Assembly (NCBI GenBank): GCA_021373255.1
Contig: JAJFTD010000082.1
Location: forward strand, 1-39,845
Length of the DNA: 39,845 bases
Source: a bacterium
GTDB lineage: Bacteria > Armatimonadota > UBA5829
Direction of reading: 5' to 3'
This document shows, one piece after another, positions 24,991 through 32,332 of the stretch (position 1 is the stretch's first letter; each line of letters begins with the position of its first letter). Made by a program: the position numbers and the translations under genes. The notes under the pieces are model-generated. The model worked only from the letters and a program-made list of their open reading frames with translations, was not told the DNA's origin and did not search any database.

Positions 24991-25982
24991 TAGTAATTCA
25001 CCTCCTTGTTAGAAAGTCGCCAGTTGATCAGGGTGACTATAAAGATGATAATGAACAAAACCCACGAGACCGCTGATGCATAACCGACCTGAAACTCCTC
25101 GAAGGCTTTCGTGTATATGTAATAGCTCATAGTCATGGTCGTGCCGGCCGGTCCGCCGCCCGTCATTACTCTGGCCTGTTCGAACCCGCCCTGGAGTCCG
25201 CCGATGAAGCTCATGACCACTATGAAGAACGTCGTCGGAGCGAGATAGGGCCACGTGACATTCTTGAACACAGCCCACTTCCCGGCTCCATCGAGCTGTG
25301 CTGCCTCGACAAGCTCCTGCGGCAGATTTGTAAGTGCCGCGAGGTAAAGGAGCATATTATTACCGCCCACTGCAATCCAAATGCCCATAATGATGATCGC
25401 ATCTCTAGCGCCAAGCCCCCACTGTGCAGGCAGGAAGCCGACCTTCTCAACATCCAACCCGAGCAGGTTCCTCGTTGCCAGCAGCCACTGGGGCGGGGTG
25501 ACGCTTGTTCCGAAGAGCGCGTGTAAAATGCCGTTAATGTGGAACGTCTGAAGGGTCCAGTTGATAACCGCGTTGATCGGGCCGAAGTCCGGGTTATAAA
25601 GCGCCTTCCAAAGGATCATCAGCGCAATTCCACTGGTGATGCTGGGTAGATAGAACAGCGTGCGATAGATCGTTATGCCGCGCAGGTTCTGGCTCAATAA
25701 CAGAGCAAGCACAAGCGACCCGGCTATCGCCAGAGGGAGACCGAGCATCAAATAGATCGTGTTTACGAAATACAGCCAAAACGACTGATCGTGCCACAGG
25801 TCCACGAAATTGCGCAGAAATGTCCACTGAAACGGCACTGTATGCTGGATGTTCCAGTTGGACAAGCTCATTACCAGCGAAAACGCCACCGGCCCTGCTG
25901 TGAAAACAAGGAACCCGAGCAAGTTGGGGAGAAGAAAACCTGCTGCTATAACTACATTGCGTTGGCGTCTAGTCGTCTTCAT
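24990..25982 (-). CDS. Carbohydrate ABC transporter permease, MalF-type
   Basis: The product is a 330-residue inner-membrane permease of the CUT1 family. Hydrophobic spans begin at about residue 10 (VVIAAGFLLPNLLGFLVFTAG), and the EAA loop EAAQLDGAGKWAVFKNVTWP starts at Glu226. An expanded periplasmic segment (about 125-195) is present. The start codon overlaps the stop of the solute-binding protein gene by four bases (ATGA), and its own stop overlaps the next gene by one. It forms the translocation pore together with the MalG-type protein for import of an oligosaccharide, probably an alpha-galactoside given the downstream GH36 enzyme. Confidence 0.93.
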   Translation of the reverse strand: MKTTRRQRNVVIAAGFLLPNLLGFLVFTAGPVAFSLVMSLSNWNIQHTVPFQWTFLRNFVDLWHDQSFWLYFVNTIYLMLGLPLAIAGSLVLALLLSQNLRGITIYRTLFYLPSITSGIALMILWKALYNPDFGPINAVINWTLQTFHINGILHALFGTSVTPPQWLLATRNLLGLDVEKVGFLPAQWGLGARDAIIIMGIWIAVGGNNMLLYLAALTNLPQELVEAAQLDGAGKWAVFKNVTWPYLAPTTFFIVVMSFIGGLQGGFEQARVMTGGGPAGTTMTMSYYIYTKAFEEFQVGYASAVSWVLFIIIFIVTLINWRLSNKEVNY

Positions 25983-27340
25983 TTAGCTTTTGTCCCCATC
26001 AATCTATCGTACTCGGCTCGCAGGTTTGGATCACGGTCCAGGTTCTTTTGTATCTCTGCGTTTACTTCTCTGGCTGCGGCTTTCATAGCTTGGGTAGCCG
26101 GTTTCTGGTTGTTCCTCACCAAGTCAAGCTGCTTTTCGACAATCCGCCCCGCCGTCTGCGCATTGATAAACGGGCTAACCTCTTCAGTCATCGCATAATC
26201 ATTCGTGTCACGCCACACGGCATTGAAATCTTCATTGGGGTAATCCGGGTCGTGCATGTATTTATCTGTATAGCAATACGCTTTCATCGGTGACACGCAG
26301 TCAGCCTGATGATTAACAAGCTCATTGTAATCATGGCTTGCCAGATACTTCAGGAACGCCAGCGCGGCTTTGCGGCGCGGGCTGTTTTTGTTGATAATAG
26401 TGACTCGTGAGCTGCCCCAGTAGATTTTATGAGGGCCATAAGGGCACTCTATCGCGCCCAGCTTGAGCTCCTTAATGTCTCTGAGGCTGCAAAGCCAATA
26501 ACGTCCGCCCAGCGCCATCGCTCCCTTGCCGCCCATGAACAGGGTCATAGTGCCGGACCCCCAGCCCCCCTGTGTGGCCATTGCGGCTTCATCGTTAGGG
26601 GTGGGCATGACGTGGTATTTATACATCAGGTCGTGGAAGAACTGCACTCCTGCGATAGCCTCCGGGCTGTCGATAACGCACTTCGTGCCGTCGGGTGTGT
26701 ACGTTCTGCCGCCCCACTGCCAGATGAACTGTGTCACCATCCAAGAATCGCACAAGAACCCGTATTGCTTCACCCGCCCGTGCTCATCACGGATTGTCAG
26801 GCGCTGAAGAATGGGCAAGAATTCTTTCCATGTGCGGACATTCTTAGGGTAGGGGACTTTATACTTATCGAAGAGGTCTTTATTGAACCAAATAGCGGGT
26901 GTGCCTACGTTTGAGGGGACACCATACACGCGTCCTTTGTAGACCACGCTTGATAGGGCGAGCTTCCATGCATCTTTCTTTACATCTATGCCTGCATTTT
27001 TCAGCTCATCAGTCACGTCCCATGCGATTCCCGCTTTAACGTATGTAGCCAGCTTGTAAGACCCATAAGAGTCGAATAAATCCGGCCCAACTCCGGCAAT
27101 GGACTGAACGATAACCTTCTCCATCCCTCCGCCGGTATTTGTATCAACGGGGTCCAGGCGCACATTATACTGTGGGTTCAGCCGGTTGAACAGTCCCAGT
27201 TGTTCGCGCCTTGTGGGGTTGTCGTCACTGAGCCAGGTCAGGTTTGTTTTGCTGAGGTCATCGGGCTTCGGCTGGAGCATCCAGGCCACACCAGATAGTA
27301 GTATCCATACAATGAGAACGGTGATGACAGCGGTCTTCAT
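25979..27340 (-). CDS. Extracellular solute-binding protein of sugar ABC transporter
   Basis: The product is a family 1 (CUT1) sugar-binding protein of about 453 residues. It has an N-terminal hydrophobic segment (TAVITVLIVWILLSGVAWML) without an obvious lipobox Cys, so it may be anchored by an uncleaved helix or cleaved without lipidation. Typical blocks include VGPDLFDSYGSYKLATYVKAG, YGVPSNVGTPAIWFNKDLFDKY and ALAFLKYLASHDYNELVN. The start at ATG 27340 has AAGGA 8 bases upstream; an ATG at 27349 and a more distal in-frame start near 27418 are less likely. It delivers the sugar to the two permeases that follow with 4-base and 1-base overlaps. Confidence 0.9.
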   Translation of the reverse strand: MKTAVITVLIVWILLSGVAWMLQPKPDDLSKTNLTWLSDDNPTRREQLGLFNRLNPQYNVRLDPVDTNTGGGMEKVIVQSIAGVGPDLFDSYGSYKLATYVKAGIAWDVTDELKNAGIDVKKDAWKLALSSVVYKGRVYGVPSNVGTPAIWFNKDLFDKYKVPYPKNVRTWKEFLPILQRLTIRDEHGRVKQYGFLCDSWMVTQFIWQWGGRTYTPDGTKCVIDSPEAIAGVQFFHDLMYKYHVMPTPNDEAAMATQGGWGSGTMTLFMGGKGAMALGGRYWLCSLRDIKELKLGAIECPYGPHKIYWGSSRVTIINKNSPRRKAALAFLKYLASHDYNELVNHQADCVSPMKAYCYTDKYMHDPDYPNEDFNAVWRDTNDYAMTEEVSPFINAQTAGRIVEKQLDLVRNNQKPATQAMKAAAREVNAEIQKNLDRDPNLRAEYDRLMGTKAK

Positions 27341-27451
27341 CAGTCGCATCCTTCGCGTTTTTGTAGTGATGGATGCAGGACGTAGCCCTGCGGAGGAAGC
27401 AAGCCCCCGACACGGCATCGAGGGCTTACTGAAAATTACCTATAAACTAGA

Positions 27452-28204
27452 TCAACGTCTGCGCCGCAGGAAAGCGAGCGGAAGAACGCTTGCCAATGCC
27501 AGCAGTGACGAAGGCTCAGGGACAGCGGCGGTTGTCGCGGCGAAATTGTCAGCGTAAATATTCCCACCGGCTTCCCAGCCTGCCCAATTACCCTTGATTG
27601 CGGCTTCATTGATCGACTGAAGAGCAAACGCATAAGATCTGCTCCAGAGCACGCTGTCACCGGAGAGTACATCTACGGTTACCTGACTGCCGGTTGTAGA
27701 AATCTTATATGTGGAGACACCCGTTGTATCCACATAATCACCATAAGTGATCCAATCATGCCAACCGCCATCGTTTGATAATGAAACAGAGACTGATTTG
27801 CCGCTACCACTCTGGAATGATCTTACCATAACATAAGCTCCACCAGCGCCGATGGCAGATAAGTCAGCATTCGGGTTGCCTTTTTCGGCCAATGTCCAAG
27901 ACATATCTAGCTGTATAGAGGTCACTGCATCCAGAGCGTGTTCGACGGCGATATCCCCATCAGACCCCCATCCTGCGCGGCTTAATACCAACTGTCCGCC
28001 TGTAATGCCAGCTATCGGAGGAGTATTATTACCACCCCCGTTTCCATTAGCGCCTACAGTCCAGCCATTACCAACTGTGCTTGAATCAGCACGATTGAAA
28101 TCATCCGAGAAGTTTGCCGCAAAGCCAGGGGTTTGTGCCACAATGATTGCAGCCGAGGCCGCCACGATGGCGGTCATTTTGAGAGCACGAGTAATCATTT
28201 TCAT
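27452..28204 (-). CDS. PEP-CTERM surface protein of one beta-sandwich module
   Basis: The product has about 250 residues. A signal peptide (ending GFAA) is followed by a single module starting FSDDFNRADSSTVGNGW, the same type found three times in the protein at 19301 and once in the glycosidase at 15820. The C-terminus VPEPSSLLALASVLPLAFLRRRR is a PEP-CTERM sorting signal: the PEP motif, a hydrophobic span and an Arg cluster. Exosortase would process it at the envelope; no exosortase gene is in the window. It is the first gene of the ABC/GH36 operon and by inference could hold glycan fragments at the surface. The start at ATG 28204 is eight bases after AGGAGG. Confidence 0.88.
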   Translation of the reverse strand: MKMITRALKMTAIVAASAAIIVAQTPGFAANFSDDFNRADSSTVGNGWTVGANGNGGGNNTPPIAGITGGQLVLSRAGWGSDGDIAVEHALDAVTSIQLDMSWTLAEKGNPNADLSAIGAGGAYVMVRSFQSGSGKSVSVSLSNDGGWHDWITYGDYVDTTGVSTYKISTTGSQVTVDVLSGDSVLWSRSYAFALQSINEAAIKGNWAGWEAGGNIYADNFAATTAAVPEPSSLLALASVLPLAFLRRRR

Positions 28205-28223
28205 CCACTTATCCTCCTCTACA

Positions 28224-28240
28224 GCGGCATGAAATGCCGC
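28224..28240 (-). promoter_or_regulatory. Leader hairpin before the PEP-CTERM gene
   Basis: GCGGCAT-TTC-ATGCCGC on the minus strand is a perfect 7-bp stem ending five bases before the AGGAGG of the PEP-CTERM gene, similar in position to the hairpin before the prepilin-like gene. Confidence 0.55.
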
Positions 28241-28386
28241 CTTTCCTTTCATAGTGAGGCTGACAGCGTCGACGCAGTCGATGCGAGAAGTCTCACCAAT
28301 AGTCCTTAAAGTGTGATATGTGTTAGCCGCAGCGCTCTACTTGCCGTGTAAGCGGCTCACCGCCAGCTCACATACCCAACAACCTA

Positions 28387-28415
28387 AGTATATATCCAAA
28401 AAGCTATATTGTCTA
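28387..28415 (-). promoter_or_regulatory. Sigma-70 promoter of the PEP-CTERM/ABC/GH36 operon
   Basis: On the minus strand TAGACA (28415-28410), a 17-bp spacer opening ATATAGC, and TATACT (28392-28387). The leader is about 175 bases. It shares TATAGC immediately after the -35 box with the promoters at 5423 and 19124. In the rest of the 28205-28612 spacer I see no gene. Confidence 0.65.
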
Positions 28416-28612
28416 GTGGCAGACTCAACATTTCTCCGATTCTAGCAATTATGTGGTGCTGTGCCTATGTCTCACGAGAAGATGCAGTATTTCTTTGAGC
28501 CGTTTTATTAGTAATATCCTTCCCGCTTCAGGATAGTATAGCAAGAAGCATATATACTTAGTTGAAGTGTGTTAGGTAGAATAGAGAAGTGGAAATGCAA
28601 GTGGTTGAGTAT

Positions 28613-28648
28613 AAAAAAACAGGCTGCAGCTAATGTGCCGCAGCCTGT
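28613..28648 (-). terminator. Rho-independent terminator of the CBM9-like gene
   Basis: On the minus strand ACAGGCTGC pairs with GCAGCCTGT around a 12-base loop and is followed by seven T residues, 27 bases past the stop codon. Confidence 0.88.
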
Positions 28649-28674
28649 GATTGCACGTTTTTAGTATGGATTCA

Positions 28675-30000
28675 TTACTTAGTCAACATCACCGGCACAA
28701 AGCGCCGAGGGTCGATCTTGCCTGCAAGGCCGCCGCCCCATTCGGTCTGAGTAACTTTCGTGCCGTCACTGTCGTTCACCAAGATTGAGAGCGCAAACAT
28801 ATTATCCTTCATCGGCTTGATGGCACTCAAAGGTATCGCCATTTCATAGATGCTCTTGTTGCCATTTCTACTAAATGCCACAGGATACTTCGTATCTGCT
28901 TCAACAACCTTGGCATTGGCAAAGGTCTTCAGCATCACAGACCCGCCTTCCGCGCCGATCACCGTAAACTCAACATCATCAGCCCTATACTCACCGCTTG
29001 GGGCGCTCGCGCCGTCGACCAGCGGGTCAAAAGCCAATACTATACTATCCGACGGAGGGTTTGCGTTCACGCGGCTCTTTGAGTCCGGGCTGAGGAAATG
29101 CGTTGGATCATTAACTTCAACATTGACGTAGAAGTTCGTATCATCATAAGCGAACCTCGCCCTGCCGATGACGTCCCACTTCGAGCCGTCTACCAGCCGT
29201 GCTATCGCAACAGCGCTCGCGCCGGTCCAATCGTCAGTCTTGCCATCTATACTGATCTTGCCGGAGGGCTTTTTCGCGTTCACAGGCACGTCCACAGCCA
29301 CCCAGTCTTTGGTCTTTCCAAGATCGATGTATACTGCATAATGCCCAGGCGCGGGGTTGCCGTCGGGGGATACGCTGAACATAAACGCCTCAAGCCCGTT
29401 GGGTTCCACTGTAATCTCAGTGCTCGCAGGCGATACCCTGATCCCACCGGAGGTGGTAAGGTCGATAGAGCTCTTGTAGACCTGATCGCTGTGGTTGATC
29501 ACACTCATACCCACACGCGAGGGCTCATCGGATGCGCCCAATATTAGCCTGGAAGGCAGCATAGTCAGCTCCAGAATCGGTGACACATACAGGTTCCGGC
29601 TCTGAGTTACCGACTGTGACTTTCCATCAGCCGTGTATTGCACAGTTCCAACCAAAGTCAGCACCTGCGCCCCTGCTCCATCCGGGAACGTCACAGTATA
29701 GCTTCCTACACCGTTTGCGCCGGCGGCTACAGTCGCCGGTGCTTCTACAGCGGTTTTCATGTCGAGTTTGATGTCGGTGCTCGATTTACACGATACGTCG
29801 ACCTTATCGATTGTGACATCACCCTTCGTCTGGTTGGCAAACGTCAGGAGGAGCGTGTAGGGTTTGCCGGTGATGTAATTGAAGATCGGCCCCTCGGTCG
29901 AAACTTCCATCGACAGGCTGCACTGATCCGAACCTAATGCTAACACCGGCATCGCCACAAGCGCTACTGCCAGAATTGCTGCTGCAACAAACTTCGTCAA
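28675..30000 (-). CDS. Secreted protein with CBM9-like (DOMON-type) C-terminal domain
   Basis: The product has about 441 residues. A signal peptide (AAAILAVALVAMPVLALG) leads to two Ig-like beta domains: about 25-145 (PYTLLLTFANQTKGDVTI) and about 146-245 (GMSVINHSDQVYKSSIDL). The C-terminal domain (about 250-441) has the carbohydrate-binding family 9-like layout: ISIDGKTDDWTGA, then ARFAYDDTNFYVNVEVND, then YEMAIPLSAI. Family members bind sugar chain ends, but such domains also occur in proteins of unknown role. A GTG at 30009 is against GGAGG, so TTG at 30000 with 8-base spacing is preferred. It is a single-gene unit with its own promoter and terminator. Confidence 0.8.
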   Translation of the reverse strand: MTKFVAAAILAVALVAMPVLALGSDQCSLSMEVSTEGPIFNYITGKPYTLLLTFANQTKGDVTIDKVDVSCKSSTDIKLDMKTAVEAPATVAAGANGVGSYTVTFPDGAGAQVLTLVGTVQYTADGKSQSVTQSRNLYVSPILELTMLPSRLILGASDEPSRVGMSVINHSDQVYKSSIDLTTSGGIRVSPASTEITVEPNGLEAFMFSVSPDGNPAPGHYAVYIDLGKTKDWVAVDVPVNAKKPSGKISIDGKTDDWTGASAVAIARLVDGSKWDVIGRARFAYDDTNFYVNVEVNDPTHFLSPDSKSRVNANPPSDSIVLAFDPLVDGASAPSGEYRADDVEFTVIGAEGGSVMLKTFANAKVVEADTKYPVAFSRNGNKSIYEMAIPLSAIKPMKDNMFALSILVNDSDGTKVTQTEWGGGLAGKIDPRRFVPVMLTK

Positions 30001-30038
30001 CTGCTGCACCTCCAGAAATCAGTTAAGATTGTGGCACC

Positions 30039-30067
30039 ATTGTATCACGGAACCTCATCAGTGTCAT
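30039..30067 (-). promoter_or_regulatory. Promoter of the CBM9-like gene
   Basis: On the minus strand ATGACA (30067-30062), a 17-bp spacer and TACAAT (30044-30039), about 35 bases upstream of the start codon. Confidence 0.55.
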
Positions 30068-30162
30068 CATCGTGAGATCAAACCCACCGATCAAATATGC
30101 GCCTGCTGGGTAAATACGCTGCAAGAATAACTTATTTACTTTCGGACGATGAGTTATCGTAA

Positions 30163-30175
30163 AGACATATTGTCT
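30163..30175. promoter_or_regulatory. AGACA-TAT-TGTCT palindrome
   Basis: A perfect inverted repeat with a 3-base centre, 21 bases upstream of the ATG (30196) of the CvpA-CAP gene. It may be an operator. The string ATATTGTCTA also occurs at 28406 and 32259. Confidence 0.4.
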
Positions 30176-30207
30176 ATTCTCCGAAAATCCCTAGGATGGG
30201 GCAGCAG

Positions 30208-31158
30208 TTGAATTGGGTTGACGCAGTTATTATATTGATTTTCATAGTCTACGGCATCGTGGGATGGCGCAGAGGGTTTATTGCAGGCATAATCGACCTC
30301 ATAGGTATTGCAATTGCTCTTATAGTTGCGCTATTATCCTATAGATACATCGCGCCGGTGTTCGACGGGTCACCGGGCCAGAGCAGTCTTGCGAACGTGT
30401 TTGCATTTGTTTTGGTCTTTTTCATTGTCGAGATTGTCTTCTCGATACTTGCAAGCTATGCTTACAGGCGACTGCCCCGCGCGGTGCATGCATCCACTGC
30501 AAACAGAATGCTGGGGTTGATCATAGGCTTGGGTAAAGGATATGTCCTGGCGGCGGTTCTCGCCCTCATATCAGTTAATCTGCCGATCGGTGCTCTGCAC
30601 GAGGCGGTCACGAAGTCCGCACTTGGCAGCTATATGCTAAGCGCTGGCTCGACCATCGACCGTACCGTCTCTTCCGTCATCCCCGGTGACATCAAGCGCG
30701 ACTTCACCCTGATTACCATCAAGCCTGAAAGCGGTAAAACCCTCAAGATTCCCCCGCAAAAGACCGGCCTCAAAGTAGACCCAGCCGCTGAAGAAGCTAT
30801 GCTCAAGCTGATAAACAAAGAGAGAACCTCTCGCGGCATTCGTCCGCTGGCTATGGACCCCAAACTGCGGAAAATCGCCCGTGAGCACTCGCGAGATATG
30901 TTCGTTCGTGGTTACTTCGCCCACATCACTCCCGATGGCGAAAGCCCCTTCGACCGCATGCGAAAAGCGCACATCGACTATACTATTGCTGGTGAAAACC
31001 TCGCAATGGCCCCAACCCTGGACATTGCCCACAAGGGCCTGCTGCAGAGCCCCGGCCACCGCAGAAACATCCTTGATCCGGCGTTCGGCAGAGTGGGTAT
31101 AGGTGTCTATACCAGCAAGACCGGCGATATGATGTTCACCCAGGACTTCGCGAACTGA
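30208..31158 (+). CDS. CvpA-family membrane protein fused to a CAP/SCP domain
   Basis: The product has about 316 residues. The first 150 residues form a four-span membrane domain of the CvpA type (NWVDAVIILIFIVYGIVGW, RRGFIAGIIDLIG), and residues from about 195 form a CAP/SCP-PR1 domain (LINKERTSRGIRPL, REHSRDMFVRGYFAHITPDG, GENLA, LLQSPGHRRNILDPAFGRVGIGV). CvpA proteins affect the cell envelope and colicin V export; bacterial CAP domains (YkwD type) are exported and of poorly known function. TTG at 30208 gives the typical MNWVD start of CvpA and follows AGGATGGGG; ATG at 30196 would add four residues. The CAP domain should lie outside the membrane. Confidence 0.87.
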   Translation: MNWVDAVIILIFIVYGIVGWRRGFIAGIIDLIGIAIALIVALLSYRYIAPVFDGSPGQSSLANVFAFVLVFFIVEIVFSILASYAYRRLPRAVHASTANRMLGLIIGLGKGYVLAAVLALISVNLPIGALHEAVTKSALGSYMLSAGSTIDRTVSSVIPGDIKRDFTLITIKPESGKTLKIPPQKTGLKVDPAAEEAMLKLINKERTSRGIRPLAMDPKLRKIAREHSRDMFVRGYFAHITPDGESPFDRMRKAHIDYTIAGENLAMAPTLDIAHKGLLQSPGHRRNILDPAFGRVGIGVYTSKTGDMMFTQDFAN

Positions 31159-31243
31159 CTCAATCATTGCAGGAAAGTACATAATGCACAGCGAATAACA
31201 CAGCATTCGCCGCTTGCTTGTTGCGGCATTCCAGGAGGCAGTT

Positions 31244-32092
31244 ATGCAATATCGCTGTATTGCTCCAGTGCTGGTCGCGGCACTGCTGCTTATCGTATGT
31301 GGATGCAGTAATATCATCTCACGCAGCACGCGCAGAACGGCTGCCAGGAACAACGTTATTGTTATAGTGCGTCCGGCATCCACCGCGCAGAATTTCATGT
31401 CCATGTCTCAGGAAGACCGTAACGAATTGCTTAGAGAAACGCAAAAGGTCTTGCAGCGGCGGTTGGTTTCGATGCCGGGTGTGATTGAACCAAGCGTAGA
31501 ACTGACAGATAATGGTGAGTTTGAGCTTGCAATTCCTGACACCCAACCCACAAGCACCGTTATCAACAGAATACTCTCAAGCGGCAACCTTGAGTTTTAT
31601 TACCTCAAGGATGTACAGGGGCCCAACAATCCCTACGGTAAGTGGCGCATTGATGCCCCTTTGAGCAAAGCAGACGCCTACATCTTTACTGGGCCTAATG
31701 GAAAAACCATTAATAGCTTGAAGCAGCCTGCGGAAGTGTTGAGCAAGGTCGTAGTGACCAGCACCAACTCGCCCGTCCTCACAGGCAACCATATAATGCC
31801 TAACGCCAAAGCTAACATCAATAATGCAAATCATATTGTTGTGAATATCGCATTCAACAACAAAGGAACCAAGACGTTTCGTGAGTTTACTCGCTTGCAC
31901 GTGAATGATTATTTGGCAGTGTTCTTCAATGGCAAACTGCTTACCGCCCCAAAGATAAATGAGCCGATCCCAAGCGGGCAAGCCGAGATATCCGGGTTTA
32001 CGAGCCTGTCAGAAGCCAAGGAGACTGCCGATTATCTAAACTCCGGCCCATTACCAGTGCCGCTGCAGGTGGTCTCAATAAAGCACTTGTAG
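31244..32092 (+). CDS. Lipoprotein resembling the SecD periplasmic head
   Basis: The product has 282 residues. A lipoprotein signal (VLVAALLLIVCGC, lipid Cys probably Cys21) is followed by a region like the periplasmic P1 head of SecD: a helical and beta portion with VLQRRLVSMPGVIEPSVEL, SGNLEFYYLKD, then GTKTFREFTRLHVNDYLAVFFNGKLLTAPKINEPIPSGQAEISGF and a final LNSGPLPVPLQVVS, a strong SecD landmark. The RND membrane helices of SecD are missing, so it cannot be the full translocase subunit. It may be a soluble chaperone-like relative for secreted proteins. The start at ATG 31244 follows AGGAGG by five bases. Confidence 0.82.
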   Translation: MQYRCIAPVLVAALLLIVCGCSNIISRSTRRTAARNNVIVIVRPASTAQNFMSMSQEDRNELLRETQKVLQRRLVSMPGVIEPSVELTDNGEFELAIPDTQPTSTVINRILSSGNLEFYYLKDVQGPNNPYGKWRIDAPLSKADAYIFTGPNGKTINSLKQPAEVLSKVVVTSTNSPVLTGNHIMPNAKANINNANHIVVNIAFNNKGTKTFREFTRLHVNDYLAVFFNGKLLTAPKINEPIPSGQAEISGFTSLSEAKETADYLNSGPLPVPLQVVSIKHL

Positions 32093-32133
32093 TGATAGCC
32101 TGTGATGTGTGATGGTCATTATGCAGACATTGT

Positions 32134-32232
32134 GTGATGGTCCAGGGTCTGCGACCCCGCGTGATGGTCTGGGGTCTGCGACCCCAGACCCACCTCTTGC
32201 GGATCTGTGATCCGCTCCCCGGTTACCGGGGA
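32134..32232. repeat. Direct repeats and three adjacent hairpins
   Basis: Two 27-bp tandem units (32134-32160, 32161-32187) start GTGATGGTC and contain GGGTCTGCGACCCC. They run into three perfect stem-loops set end to end: GGTCTGGGG / CCCCAGACC (32166-32190), GCGGATC / GATCCGC (32199-32215) and TCCCCGG / CCGGGGA (32216-32232). This fills most of the gap between the SecD-like gene and the protease gene. It may be a terminator cluster or an intergenic repeat. Confidence 0.7.
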
Positions 32233-32332
32233 ACTATCATCTCGACCAAGCCAGAAGATATTGTCTAGTATGCAACATCTCCTGTGGAGAATATTATCAA
32301 GCATACACTCTGCTGAAGGAGTATAACCAGAT

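Noticed and set aside
32134-32232. tRNA or riboswitch
   Set aside because: The stems are independent simple hairpins and do not form a cloverleaf or a known riboswitch core.
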